Counted from the stretch's first letter, positions 1 to 5,678 are shown. The stretch: DNA of 6,751 bases from an uncultured Collinsella sp. (GCA_900548075.1 URJD01000100.1:1-6751); one strand, 5' to 3'. Made by a program: numbers and translations. Notes: generated by a model from the letters alone, not told the origin.

Positions 1-36
1 GAGGACGAGGACGATGGCGAGGACGACGAGGAGTAA
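1..36 (+). CDS. C-terminal end of an upstream gene (acidic tail), partial
   Basis: Frame 1 reads EDEDDGEDDEE and then TAA at 34-36, so the window opens inside the last codons of a + strand gene. Only eleven residues are visible, nine of them Asp or Glu, which is an acidic tail of the kind found on many soluble proteins. Nothing here identifies the family. In actinobacterial chromosomes the genes just before yggS-sepF are usually ftsZ and a laccase-domain gene (ylmD/pgeF), so these are the first candidates, but that is inference from gene order only. A GC-rich hairpin follows 37 bases after the stop. Confidence 0.55.
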   Translation, partial: EDEDDGEDDEE

Positions 37-73
37 GTAACCCCGTTCGTCGAAAGATTGTAAATACCTAAGT

Positions 74-105
74 GAGCGCGGCCTTGCACATGCGGGGCCG
101 CGCTC
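74..105 (+). terminator. GC-rich hairpin, probable weak intrinsic terminator
   Basis: A perfect 10-bp stem is formed by GAGCGCGGCC (74-83) and GGCCGCGCTC (96-105) around a 12-base loop. The bases after it (TTGCGTTA) are only partly T-rich, so it is either a weak terminator for the upstream gene or a hairpin that partly separates it from yggS. Its position also argues against the possible GTG start at 72, which would put the hairpin inside the yggS coding sequence. Confidence 0.55.
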
Positions 106-155
106 TTGCGTTAGCATGGGACTACTTGTTTGGCTGTCAGCGGAGGCGATTGGCA

Positions 156-893
156 ATGGATAATTATTTGAACTTGATGCGCGTTCGCCGCGAGCAGATT
201 CTGGAACGTTTTTATGCGGCGCTCGATAGCGCGGGCCGTCCCCACGACGCCGCGCGCCTCATTGCCGTGTCCAAGACCGTTGGTGTCGATGAGACCGTTG
301 CCGCCATCCAGGCGGGGTATCGCCATTTTGCCGAGAACCGCCCGCAGGAGCTGGTTCGCAAGCTCACGGGTCTGGCGGAGCATCCGGAGCTGCCCGAGGT
401 GCGCTTCGATATGATCGGCAACCTGCAGACCAATAAGATCAATGCGGTGCTGGGCTCAGCCGAGCTGATTCACTCGGTGGGTTCGCTGCATCTGGCGCAG
501 GCGATCTCGAGCCGTGCTGTCCGCAAGATTGAGGCAGGCGAGCTCGCCGGCCCCCAGCGTGTGCTCATCGAGGTCAATGTGAGTGGTGAGGAGTCGAAGG
601 GAGGCTTTTCGCCCGATGAGATTCGCGCCGCCGCGGGTGAGCTTGCGGAACTTGAGGGAATTTGCGTACAGGGGCTTATGACTATGGCGCCCCGGGGGAA
701 TAAGGATGTGGCACGCCGCACCTTTGCGGGGCTTCGTGAGCTGAGGGATGAGCTGGAGGCGGCGCATCCCGATTTGAACCTGCCTGAGCTTTCCTGCGGC
801 ATGAGCGAAGACTTTGAGCCTGCCCTTGAGGAGGGCTCTACACTCGTTCGCCTGGGCAGGGTAGTATTTAGCCCGGAGTTTGCAGTAAAATAA
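156..893 (+). CDS. yggS: YggS/YlmE family pyridoxal-phosphate homeostasis protein
   Basis: This is a 245-residue protein of the YggS/PROSC family, single-domain PLP-binding proteins with an alanine-racemase-like TIM barrel. They have no established enzymatic activity and help keep free PLP and amino-acid pools in balance in the cytoplasm. The PLP lysine is K40 in AVSKT. Other family motifs follow in order: FAENRPQEL (58-66), IGNLQTNK (87-94), the HSVGS segment (106-110), VNVSGEESKGGF (130-141), GLMTMAP (163-169), and the phosphate-binding end SCGMSEDFEPAL (213-224) with GSTLVRLGRVVF (227-238). The usual second-position Gly of FGEN is Ala here. The ATG at 156 was chosen because CGGAGG (141-146) lies 9 bases upstream. 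The frame stays open back to a GTG at 72, but that would add 28 residues encoded by a hairpin. It heads the sepF-yggT-divIVA cluster, as in Gram-positive ylm operons. Confidence 0.95.
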   Translation: MDNYLNLMRVRREQILERFYAALDSAGRPHDAARLIAVSKTVGVDETVAAIQAGYRHFAENRPQELVRKLTGLAEHPELPEVRFDMIGNLQTNKINAVLGSAELIHSVGSLHLAQAISSRAVRKIEAGELAGPQRVLIEVNVSGEESKGGFSPDEIRAAAGELAELEGICVQGLMTMAPRGNKDVARRTFAGLRELRDELEAAHPDLNLPELSCGMSEDFEPALEEGSTLVRLGRVVFSPEFAVK

Positions 894-953
894 GGCTCTG
901 AAGTGCGCACTGATTATCGGGGCGCCTGCACTAAACCGCGAGAGGACACAACC

Positions 954-1676
954 ATGGGCTTCCTTGACGAGATTAAAAATAAGATGCACCTGGGCGGCCA
1001 GCAGGGTTACGACCAGGGTTATGGCCAGGACGACGACTACGGCTACGATGATGGCTATGACGATGGCTATCAGGGCAACGGCTACAGCGGTGCTTCGGGC
1101 GAGGGCTTCTACACCCAAGACGAGCCGAGCAACGGCCTGCTTGGTCAGACGCGCCGTGGTGAAGCTGAGTCGGTTGCCGTGTATACACGCTCCGGGCAGC
1201 TGGTCGGCGATGACTCCCGCCATGCCACGACGTATAACCCGCCTTCGCGCTCGCAGGACAGTGTTGCGAGCGGTTATCGTCCTGGTGCCTATGACACGCC
1301 GTCGAGCTACGCCGAGAACACCCGCGCCCGTGCCGCCGCTGCGCCCGCGCCTGCACCGAGCGATGCCTCGGCCTATGCGAGCAATATCATCAACGCCACG
1401 CCGCAGCTGCCGGCCTATGTCCTGCGCCCCGAGAGCTATGACGACGTGGAGACCGTGGTTCGCCGCGTTCGCACCAAGCAGCCTGTCGCACTGATTTTTG
1501 TGGGCGTACGCACCGAAGTTGCCAAGCGCGTCTTGGACTTCTCTTACGGCTTTGCCTGCGGTCTGGGCGCCACGGTCAAGGAGGTGGGCGACCGCGTGTT
1601 CATGGTGTTGCCCGCCGGCTGCGAGGTCAAAGATTCGGACCTCAAGAAGCTTCGTGCCGACGGCTACCTTAAGTAA
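954..1676 (+). CDS. sepF: Cell division protein SepF
   Basis: SepF (YlmF) binds the FtsZ C-terminus and the membrane and so anchors and aligns the Z-ring; actinobacteria, which lack FtsA, rely on it. The 240-residue protein starts with the expected amphipathic membrane helix (MGFLDEIKNKM). A long disordered linker follows (about residues 15-150). Its first part is rich in Gly, Tyr and Asp (17-45) and its last part is an Ala/Pro stretch (117-130). The SepF domain occupies about 155-240, with YVLRPESYDDVE, the hydrophobic strand VALIFVGV, RVLDFSYGFACGLG and the end strand RVFMVLPAG. The ATG at 954 has GAGAGGA (940-946) 7 bases upstream and gives the conserved N-terminus. An in-frame GTG at 903 would place 17 unrelated residues before the helix and is rejected. 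It lies 60 bases after yggS and 21 bases before yggT. Confidence 0.94.
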   Translation: MGFLDEIKNKMHLGGQQGYDQGYGQDDDYGYDDGYDDGYQGNGYSGASGEGFYTQDEPSNGLLGQTRRGEAESVAVYTRSGQLVGDDSRHATTYNPPSRSQDSVASGYRPGAYDTPSSYAENTRARAAAAPAPAPSDASAYASNIINATPQLPAYVLRPESYDDVETVVRRVRTKQPVALIFVGVRTEVAKRVLDFSYGFACGLGATVKEVGDRVFMVLPAGCEVKDSDLKKLRADGYLK

Positions 1677-1685
1677 AGACAAGAC

Positions 1686-1691
1686 GAGGAG
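1686..1691 (+). promoter_or_regulatory. Shine-Dalgarno sequence that points to an ATC start for yggT
   Basis: GAGGAG at 1686-1691 is the only good ribosome binding site between the sepF stop and the yggT body. With a 6-base spacer it places the initiator at 1698, where the codon is ATC. The in-frame ATT at 1692 touches the Shine-Dalgarno sequence and is too close to serve. Confidence 0.6.
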
Positions 1692-1697
1692 ATTCCC

Positions 1698-1979
1698 ATC
1701 AACATCTACACTATCGTCCAGCTGGTCAACACGCTGTTCAACTTCTATTCCACGCTCATTGTCGTCTACTGCTTTATGACGTGGATTCCGATGAAGCAGG
1801 GTGGTTTGCTTCAGGATATTGCCGCGGTGCTCGATAGCGTGTGCGGTCCGTGGCTCAACCTGTTCCGTCGTTTCATCCCGCCAATGGGCGGTATCGATTT
1901 TTCGCCGGTCGTTGCGATTATTGCGTTGCAGTTGGTGCAGAGGCTGGTTCTGCAGCTTCTTATAGGTATACTCGTGTAG
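1698..1979 (+). CDS. yggT: YggT/YlmG family membrane protein with apparent ATC start
   Basis: A small membrane protein of the YggT (YlmG) family. Relatives lie next to sepF in many bacteria and in plastids affect nucleoid and division-site organisation; the biochemical role is unsettled. Read from 1698 it has 93 residues, the usual family size. It has a first membrane segment at about 3-27, a short loop, the conserved PWLNLFRRFIPPMGGIDFSP (51-70), and a second membrane segment at about 70-93. No ATG, GTG or TTG occurs in frame between the sepF stop (1674-1676) and an ATG at 1776. Starting at 1776 would delete the whole first membrane segment and has no ribosome binding site. The ATC at 1698 has GAGGAG six bases upstream and begins a family-like N-terminus (NIYTIVQLVN), so it is the preferred start. 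A base substitution or sequencing error of an original ATG is the main alternative. The frame is the same as that of sepF. Confidence 0.85.
   Translation: MNIYTIVQLVNTLFNFYSTLIVVYCFMTWIPMKQGGLLQDIAAVLDSVCGPWLNLFRRFIPPMGGIDFSPVVAIIALQLVQRLVLQLLIGILV
1967..1972 (+). promoter_or_regulatory. Candidate -10 box for divIVA
   Basis: TATACT differs at one position from the sigma-70 consensus and lies in the last codons of yggT, 68 bases before the divIVA start. No good -35 hexamer is seen at 16-18 bases (CTGGTT at 17). An internal promoter for divIVA would fit the high expression this protein usually needs, but readthrough from yggT is equally possible. Confidence 0.3.
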
Positions 1980-2040
1980 AACTGACTTAGTAACTTACGT
2001 CGGGCGTGTAGCGCCGAGGCGATGAAAAAGGAGACTTGTT

Positions 2041-2715
2041 ATGGCTATTACCCCTGCAGACATCCAGGCTCAGACTTTCTCTGAGGCCAAGCGTGGCTAC
2101 GATCCTGCCGAGGTCGACGTCTTCTTGGAGACGCTGTCCTCCGAGGTTGACGCTATGCTCGCTAAGATCGTCGACCTTAAGGGTCGTCTGACTGCTACCG
2201 AGCAGCAGCTTGCCGATGCGCAGGCTCAGCTTGCCCAGGCTCAGGATGCCCCCGCCCAGGCCGTTCCTGCCGCCCCCGTGGCTGCTCCCGCCCCTGATTT
2301 CTCCGCTCAGGAGCGCCAGATTTCCGCTGCCCTGATCGCTGCCCAGCAGACCGCTGAGACCATCGTCAACGATGCCAATGAGAACGCTGAGCGTATCCGC
2401 AACGAGGCTGACGCCAAGGCACGCGAGGTTATCCGCCAGGCTCTGACCGAGAAGCAGGCCGAGCTCGAGGAGATCGATCGTCTCAAGGCTTCCCGTGAGG
2501 AGTTCAAGGCAGAGTATCTCAAGCTCATCCAGCACTTCATGGACGATGCCCAAAACTCCTTCCCGGCCGACCTCATGGCCTCCACGCCGGTCGGTTCCGC
2601 CGCTTCTCCTGCGGTGACTGTTCCCGCCGAGCCGCTGCCCGTCGCTGACCCGGTTGTCCCCGTGGCCGATCCCTTCGCCCCGATCGACAACTTCGCTGCC
2701 GACGACCTGGACTAA
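2041..2715 (+). CDS. divIVA: DivIVA (Wag31-like) polar/septal scaffold protein
   Basis: DivIVA proteins bind negatively curved membrane at poles and septa and recruit division, cell-wall or chromosome-anchoring factors. The 224-residue protein begins with the typical lipid-binding domain ITPADIQAQTF (3-13), RGYDPAEVDVFL (18-29). A first coiled coil runs to about 68, an Ala/Pro linker lies at about 69-86, and a longer coiled coil covers about 90-170. The tail (about 175-224) is Pro/Ala/Val-rich and ends in acidic residues, FAADDLD. At the membrane-inserting loop, R18 of the B. subtilis protein is kept while F17 is Lys; actinobacterial DivIVAs commonly vary here. AAGGAG (2028-2033) stands 7 bases before the ATG. 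The gene lies 61 bases after yggT, closes the cluster and is followed by a strong terminator. Use of GCT, GTT and CTT alongside C-ending codons suggests high expression (inference). Confidence 0.95.
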   Translation: MAITPADIQAQTFSEAKRGYDPAEVDVFLETLSSEVDAMLAKIVDLKGRLTATEQQLADAQAQLAQAQDAPAQAVPAAPVAAPAPDFSAQERQISAALIAAQQTAETIVNDANENAERIRNEADAKAREVIRQALTEKQAELEEIDRLKASREEFKAEYLKLIQHFMDDAQNSFPADLMASTPVGSAASPAVTVPAEPLPVADPVVPVADPFAPIDNFAADDLD

Positions 2716-2741
2716 CATTCGGCCTACAATTTAGTGCCTAG

Positions 2742-2771
2742 AAAGGACCCGCAGCTTGCGGGTCCTTTTTT
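2742..2771 (+). terminator. Strong intrinsic terminator after divIVA
   Basis: A perfect 12-bp stem (2742-2753 with 2757-2768) closes on a 3-base loop, and a run of six T residues occupies 2766-2771. It lies 26 bases after the divIVA stop and ends the yggS-divIVA transcription unit. Confidence 0.92.
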
Positions 2772-2796
2772 ATGACTGTACCGGGGCGCGAAACAT

Positions 2797-2834
2797 AAAA
2801 AACCGAGCCCTGCACATAGTGGCGCAGAACTCGG
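2797..2834 (-). terminator. Intrinsic terminator after the nitroreductase gene (- strand)
   Basis: Read on the - strand, CCGAGTTCTGC (2834-2824) pairs with GCAGGGCTCGG (2813-2803), an 11-bp stem with two G-U pairs, around a 10-base loop. TTTTTT (2802-2797) follows directly. It sits 47 bases beyond the stop of the gene ending at 2882 and faces the divIVA terminator. Confidence 0.82.
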
Positions 2835-2881
2835 CGAACCGGTGAGCGGTCAAGGATAGGTTTTAGGGCATGTCCCAAAAT

Positions 2882-3412
2882 CTACTTGAGGAGGAAGTCG
2901 GAGAGGGGAATGGTACGGGCCTCGCGATGCTCGGGATCGGCGATGTGGTCGGCAGGATATCCGCAGACGAGCATGTGATAGGGATAGACGCCCTCGGGCA
3001 GGTTGAACTGCTCCTGTGCCACCTTGGGCTTAAAATGGCATACCCAGCACGTTCCCAGGCCCTGCTCGGTGGCCTCCATCATCATCTGATCGCACACGAT
3101 GGACGTATCGATTTCACTGGAATTCATCTGGTCATACGGGCGCACCCAAGCATCATCGGTAACGCTGCAAATAAGGAAGACAAGCGGAGCTCCAAAGATA
3201 GACCCATCACGAGCAAACCGAGGCTGACAAGCAGCAGCCTTCTCCAGAAGCTCAGGCGTATCCAACACCATCACACGGGTTGGATGGTTATTACAAGCAG
3301 AAGGAGCAATACGCCCAGCCTCAACAATGGCATCCACCACAGCCTGCTCCACAGCCCGAGCCTCAAACTCGCGACAGGAATAACGATCCCGAGCCAGATC
3401 CAAATAGCTCAT
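2882..3412 (-). CDS. Nitroreductase-family flavoprotein
   Basis: A 176-residue single-domain protein of the FMN-dependent nitroreductase superfamily, NAD(P)H oxidoreductases of nitro, quinone or flavin substrates; the substrate cannot be told from sequence. Visible motifs are the N-terminal FMN-phosphate segment RDRYSCREF (8-16), IAPSACNNHPTRVMVL (35-50), GAPLVFLICSV (74-84), the helix DTSIVCDQMMMEATEQGLGT (102-121) followed by CW, and VCGYPAD (149-155). It is slightly short for the superfamily but complete. It is cysteine-rich (C13, C40, C62, C82, C107, C122, C125, C150), as in many anaerobe proteins. The ATG at 3412 has GGAGGG 7 bases upstream. The frame stays open to 3574, but those 54 extra residues are not nitroreductase-like and the start there lies in a repeat. 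Codon use differs between its halves: 12 of the first 13 alanines use GCT, the later ones mainly GCC. Confidence 0.85.
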   Translation of the reverse strand: MSYLDLARDRYSCREFEARAVEQAVVDAIVEAGRIAPSACNNHPTRVMVLDTPELLEKAAACQPRFARDGSIFGAPLVFLICSVTDDAWVRPYDQMNSSEIDTSIVCDQMMMEATEQGLGTCWVCHFKPKVAQEQFNLPEGVYPYHMLVCGYPADHIADPEHREARTIPLSDFLLK

Positions 3413-3497
3413 ACAAAGCCCTCCAACAATCAAATAACGAAACAAAGATAACCAAAGGGCACCCAAAGCACCATCCAGCCAAACGTTTAAGGCGGTC

Positions 3498-3575
3498 CCA
3501 AAGTTCCCAATCGGGCCCCAAGGCCCTGCCAACAAAAGCCCCATCGCTTTCAAAGTATCAGCCAAAGTTCCCAAT
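3498..3575. repeat. Duplicated 14-mer upstream of the nitroreductase gene
   Basis: CCAAAGTTCCCAAT occurs exactly at 3498-3511 and again at 3562-3575, 64 bases apart. GGCGGT stands directly before the first copy and directly after the second. The stretch 3413-3694 has no supported gene. Besides this pair it contains the long inverted repeat beginning at 3592. The copies could be operators, or remnants of a repeated element. Confidence 0.75.
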
Positions 3576-3591
3576 GGCGGTACGTAAGGGA

Positions 3592-3670
3592 GCGGGCCCG
3601 ACCACTAATAACCTTTTGAACGACTCTGCTTGCAGCCGGAGCGAAAAAGGTTATTAGTGGTCGGGCCCGC
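3592..3670. repeat. Long perfect inverted repeat (26-base arms)
   Basis: The arms 3592-3617 and 3645-3670 are exact reverse complements over 26 bases, each containing GGGCCCG at the outer side and ending in an A/T run next to the 27-base spacer (3618-3644). A further pair, GGTACGT (3579-3585) and ACGTACC (3683-3689), lies outside and extends the dyad to about 111 bases. No T-run follows the stem on either strand, so it is not a classical intrinsic terminator. It lies between the DUF47 gene end (3695) and the nitroreductase gene. It may be a small palindromic mobile or extragenic element, or a U-less transcription barrier. Confidence 0.9.
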
Positions 3671-3694
3671 GACCGCCGGGACACGTACCCCCAA

Positions 3695-4318
3695 TTAACT
3701 GTTCTTCATGACAATCGAATCCACAACATCGGCCACATTCTCGCAGCAGTCGGCGCAGTACTCCAGGAAGGCGTACACGTCACGCCAAGCGATGACCTCG
3801 AGCGGGTCCTTGCCGTTGACGTGCAGGTTGCGCATGGCGTTGATGTAGAGCTCGTCGGCCTCGGACTCAATGGTGTTGATCTGGATGACGAGCTCGCGCA
3901 GGGTCTTGGACTTGCGGTAGTTGGGCAGCTCGACCATCAGGTCCTTCATGGCGCGGCAGGCGTCGGTCACCTTGTGGGCGATGACGATGGCGTCGGGATG
4001 GATGCTCTGGATGTTGGTGAAGTAGACGCGCTGCACGACGCCCTCGATACGGTCGAGCACGGTGTCGAGCGAGCAGCTCATCAGATCCAGATCCTCGCGC
4101 TCAAGCGGGGTAATAAAGGCGGTGAGCAGGGCGTCTTCGAGCTCATGGTGCTTCTTATCTGCCGCATGCTCAATCGCATGCATCTCCTCGAGCATGTCGT
4201 GGATCTGCGCGGGGTCAAAGTTCTCAAAAATCTTGATGAGCAACTCTGCGGCCTGGACGGCAAGATCGGCGCAGGCGACGTAGTTGTCAAAGTAGAACGA
4301 ATCGGGTTTCTTTGCCAT
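3695..4318 (-). CDS. DUF47/PhoU-like protein, partner of the PiT permease
   Basis: A 207-residue all-helical protein of the DUF47 family (PhoU-like, YkaA type), cytoplasmic proteins usually encoded beside low-affinity phosphate permeases and thought to modulate them. The family's acidic metal-binding-like motifs are clear: AIEHAADKKHHEL (48-60), then AFITPLEREDLDLM (67-80), LDTVLDRIEGV (84-94), and in the second helical repeat INTIESEADELY (147-158) and YCADCCENVADVVDSIV (187-203). The ATG at 4318 has AAGGA 6 bases upstream. It lies 67 bases downstream of the pit stop on the same strand, so the two are probably one transcription unit. Length and motifs are normal and nothing is broken. A role in phosphate control is inferred from family and neighbour. 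Confidence 0.93.
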   Translation of the reverse strand: MAKKPDSFYFDNYVACADLAVQAAELLIKIFENFDPAQIHDMLEEMHAIEHAADKKHHELEDALLTAFITPLEREDLDLMSCSLDTVLDRIEGVVQRVYFTNIQSIHPDAIVIAHKVTDACRAMKDLMVELPNYRKSKTLRELVIQINTIESEADELYINAMRNLHVNGKDPLEVIAWRDVYAFLEYCADCCENVADVVDSIVMKNS

Positions 4319-4385
4319 GGGTGGGTCCTTTCGAGGCGAAGACGGGTGGGCGAGGTATTGCGGTCCGGATGGACACTCGGTGTGG

Positions 4386-5435
4386 CTAGAGGAACATCAT
4401 GAACAGCTTGGCCATGACAAAGCTGATGAGTCCGCAGGCGGGGAAGGTGAAGAACCACGTGAACATCATGTCCTTGACCACGCCGAAGTTGATGGCTGAG
4501 AGGCGCTTGACCGCGCCGACGCCCATGATGGCGCAGGTTTTGATGTGCGTGGAGGACACGGGGATGCCGGTGAGGGTGGCAAGTAGCAGGTTCGCGGCGC
4601 CTGCGAGGTCGGCAGAGAAGCCCTGGTACTTTTCGAGCTTAACCATGCTCTGGCCGACGGACTTGATGATGCGCTCGCCGCCCACGCTGGTGCCGATGCC
4701 CATGGTTGCCGAGCACAGCAGCATGATCCAGATGGGGATGCCGGCGTCGCCGACGCTCGTCTGCCCGCTGGCAAAGGCGACACCTAAAAAGAGCACGCCG
4801 ATGAACTTCTGTCCATCCTGCGCACCGTGCATAAAGCTCATGGCCGCAGCGCTCGCGATCTGAGCGTATTTAAAGAAGACGTTGGCACGTCGCCTGTTGG
4901 CGGCGGCGAAAAGAATCGAGACGAGCTTGCACAGGACCCAGCCCATGACGAAGCCCAGGCCGATGGAGAGCGCCAGGCCGTAGATGACCTTCATCCACTC
5001 GTGGACGTTAACGCTGCTCGCGCCACCGAGGGCGATAGCGGCGCCGGTCAGGCCGGCGATGAGGCTGTGGCTTTGCGAAGTGGGGATGCCAAAACGCGAT
5101 GCCGTGGCGCCGTAGACGACGATGGAGAACAGCGCCGCGCAGAGGCACGCGAGCGCCATGGTGCTGTTTCCGCCAAAGTCGACGATATGTGAGATGGTGT
5201 TGGCGACGCTCGCGTTAAAGTGCGTCATGATGAGCACGCCCAAAAAGTTGAACGCGGCACTCATGAGAATGGCGGCGCGGGCGGGCATGCAGCGCGTGGT
5301 GACGCAGGTCGCAATGGCGTTGGGTGCGTCGGTCCATCCATTGACGAAGATGGCGCCGAGCGCGAGGATCACGGTGACGGCAAGGACTGGGTTCGACACA
5401 AGTTGGCCGAGGAAGGTTGAGAACGTTACGTCCAT
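4386..5435 (-). CDS. pit: PiT-family inorganic phosphate permease
   Basis: A 349-residue integral membrane protein of the PiT family, which takes up phosphate (often as metal-phosphate) driven by H+ or Na+. The two inverted family repeats are both present: first VNGWTDAPNAIATCVTTR (31-48) with GIPTSQSHSLIAGLTGA (116-132), then HGAQDGQKFIGVLFLG (203-218) with GIPVSSTHIKTCAIMGVG (270-287). The second signature has Gln where many members have Asn (GANDxQK). About ten hydrophobic segments span the protein. It is shorter than E. coli PitA but normal for the short bacterial form. The ATG at 5435 has only a weak AGAAAG 8 bases upstream. A much better Shine-Dalgarno sequence lies further up, before an in-frame ATG that meets a TAA after two more codons, so start choice and translation control are uncertain. 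The DUF47 gene follows. Confidence 0.93.
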   Translation of the reverse strand: MDVTFSTFLGQLVSNPVLAVTVILALGAIFVNGWTDAPNAIATCVTTRCMPARAAILMSAAFNFLGVLIMTHFNASVANTISHIVDFGGNSTMALACLCAALFSIVVYGATASRFGIPTSQSHSLIAGLTGAAIALGGASSVNVHEWMKVIYGLALSIGLGFVMGWVLCKLVSILFAAANRRRANVFFKYAQIASAAAMSFMHGAQDGQKFIGVLFLGVAFASGQTSVGDAGIPIWIMLLCSATMGIGTSVGGERIIKSVGQSMVKLEKYQGFSADLAGAANLLLATLTGIPVSSTHIKTCAIMGVGAVKRLSAINFGVVKDMMFTWFFTFPACGLISFVMAKLFMMFL

Positions 5436-5465
5436 ATATGGGCTTTCTCGAAGTTTGCAGGCACG

Positions 5466-5497
5466 TTACAAAAACATGATAAATCGTATCACCTCCT
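5466..5497 (-). promoter_or_regulatory. pit leader: perfect Shine-Dalgarno and mini-ORF M-F-L-stop
   Basis: On the - strand AGGAGGTGAT (5497-5488) matches the complement of the 16S 3' end over ten bases. Eleven bases further is ATG (5477), followed by TTT, TTG and TAA (5468-5466). The pit ATG at 5435 is in the same frame, 30 bases after that stop. TGATA and TATCA (5477-5481, 5487-5491) form a small dyad over the same place. It could be a leader peptide with re-initiation at pit, or an older pit start broken by a stop. Confidence 0.5.
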
Positions 5498-5566
5498 GCG
5501 GGTTTCTTTACCGAGTTCTGATGGGAGAAGTGATTTTTTTGGCACTAACATTGAACATTAGCCCTG

Positions 5567-5595
5567 TTGACCGCGGGTGTTCTTTTTGCTAGCAC
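5567..5595 (+). promoter_or_regulatory. Candidate sigma-70 promoter in the pit/hypothetical divergent region
   Basis: TTGACC (5567-5572), a 17-base spacer and TAGCAC (5590-5595) form a + strand promoter candidate with a fair -35 and a weak -10. Transcription would begin near 5602, past the ATG at 5599, which argues against that ATG as the start of the downstream gene. The rest of the 250-base region 5436-5685 contains a tandem AACATTG/AACATTA (5547-5560). I could not identify a clear promoter for pit on the - strand. Confidence 0.3.
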
Positions 5596-5648
5596 GCCAT
5601 GAGGACACGTGCGATTGCTACGACACTCCAAAACCACAGTCTGTTCGC

Positions 5649-5678
5649 TTTACAACATGCAAACATGCGTTCGATAAT
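5649..5678 (+). promoter_or_regulatory. Strong sigma-70 type promoter for the small hypothetical gene
   Basis: TTTACA (5649-5654) and GATAAT (5673-5678), each five of six to consensus, are separated by 18 bases. The predicted start of transcription is 5685-5686, at the A of the ATG at 5686. AACATGC is repeated within the spacer region (5654-5660, 5662-5668). TCGATA (5671-5676) and TATCGA (5692-5697) form an inverted repeat across the -10 box and start codon, a possible operator. Confidence 0.55.

Noticed and set aside
72..155. GTG start for yggS at 72
   Set aside because: It would translate a 10-bp GC hairpin, has no ribosome binding site, and adds residues absent from the family. ATG 156 has CGGAGG at good spacing.
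903..953. GTG start for sepF at 903
   Set aside because: It would put 17 residues before the membrane helix that normally begins SepF; ATG 954 has a good ribosome binding site. The AGTGCGCACT palindrome at 902-911 was noted but nothing supports a role.
456..1682. A 408-codon open frame on the - strand across yggS and sepF
   Set aside because: It is antisense to two well-supported genes. Its Val/Ile/Ala run is the mirror of the sepF GY/DD repeats, and it has no family features.
3413..3574. N-terminal extension of the nitroreductase to 3574
   Set aside because: The extra 54 residues do not look like the family, the upstream ATG lies in a repeated 14-mer, and ATG 3412 has GGAGGG at 7 bases.
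2870..3657. + strand open frames at 2870-3451 and 3280-3657
   Set aside because: They are antisense to the nitroreductase motifs; the second also runs through the long inverted repeat. Their Gln/Pro/Ser-rich composition is that of shadow frames.
3592..3670. CRISPR or classical intrinsic terminator reading of the long inverted repeat
   Set aside because: There is only one repeat pair with no spacer array, and no T-run follows the stem on either strand.
5547..5572. PHO-box-like repeats upstream of pit
   Set aside because: The tandem AACATTG/AACATTA and the nearby GTTGACC do not match the known PhoB/PhoP box spacing or sequence well enough.
3821..5592. Several + strand open frames opposite the DUF47 and pit genes
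   Set aside because: The - strand carries full family motifs in one frame for each gene; these + strand frames are shadows.
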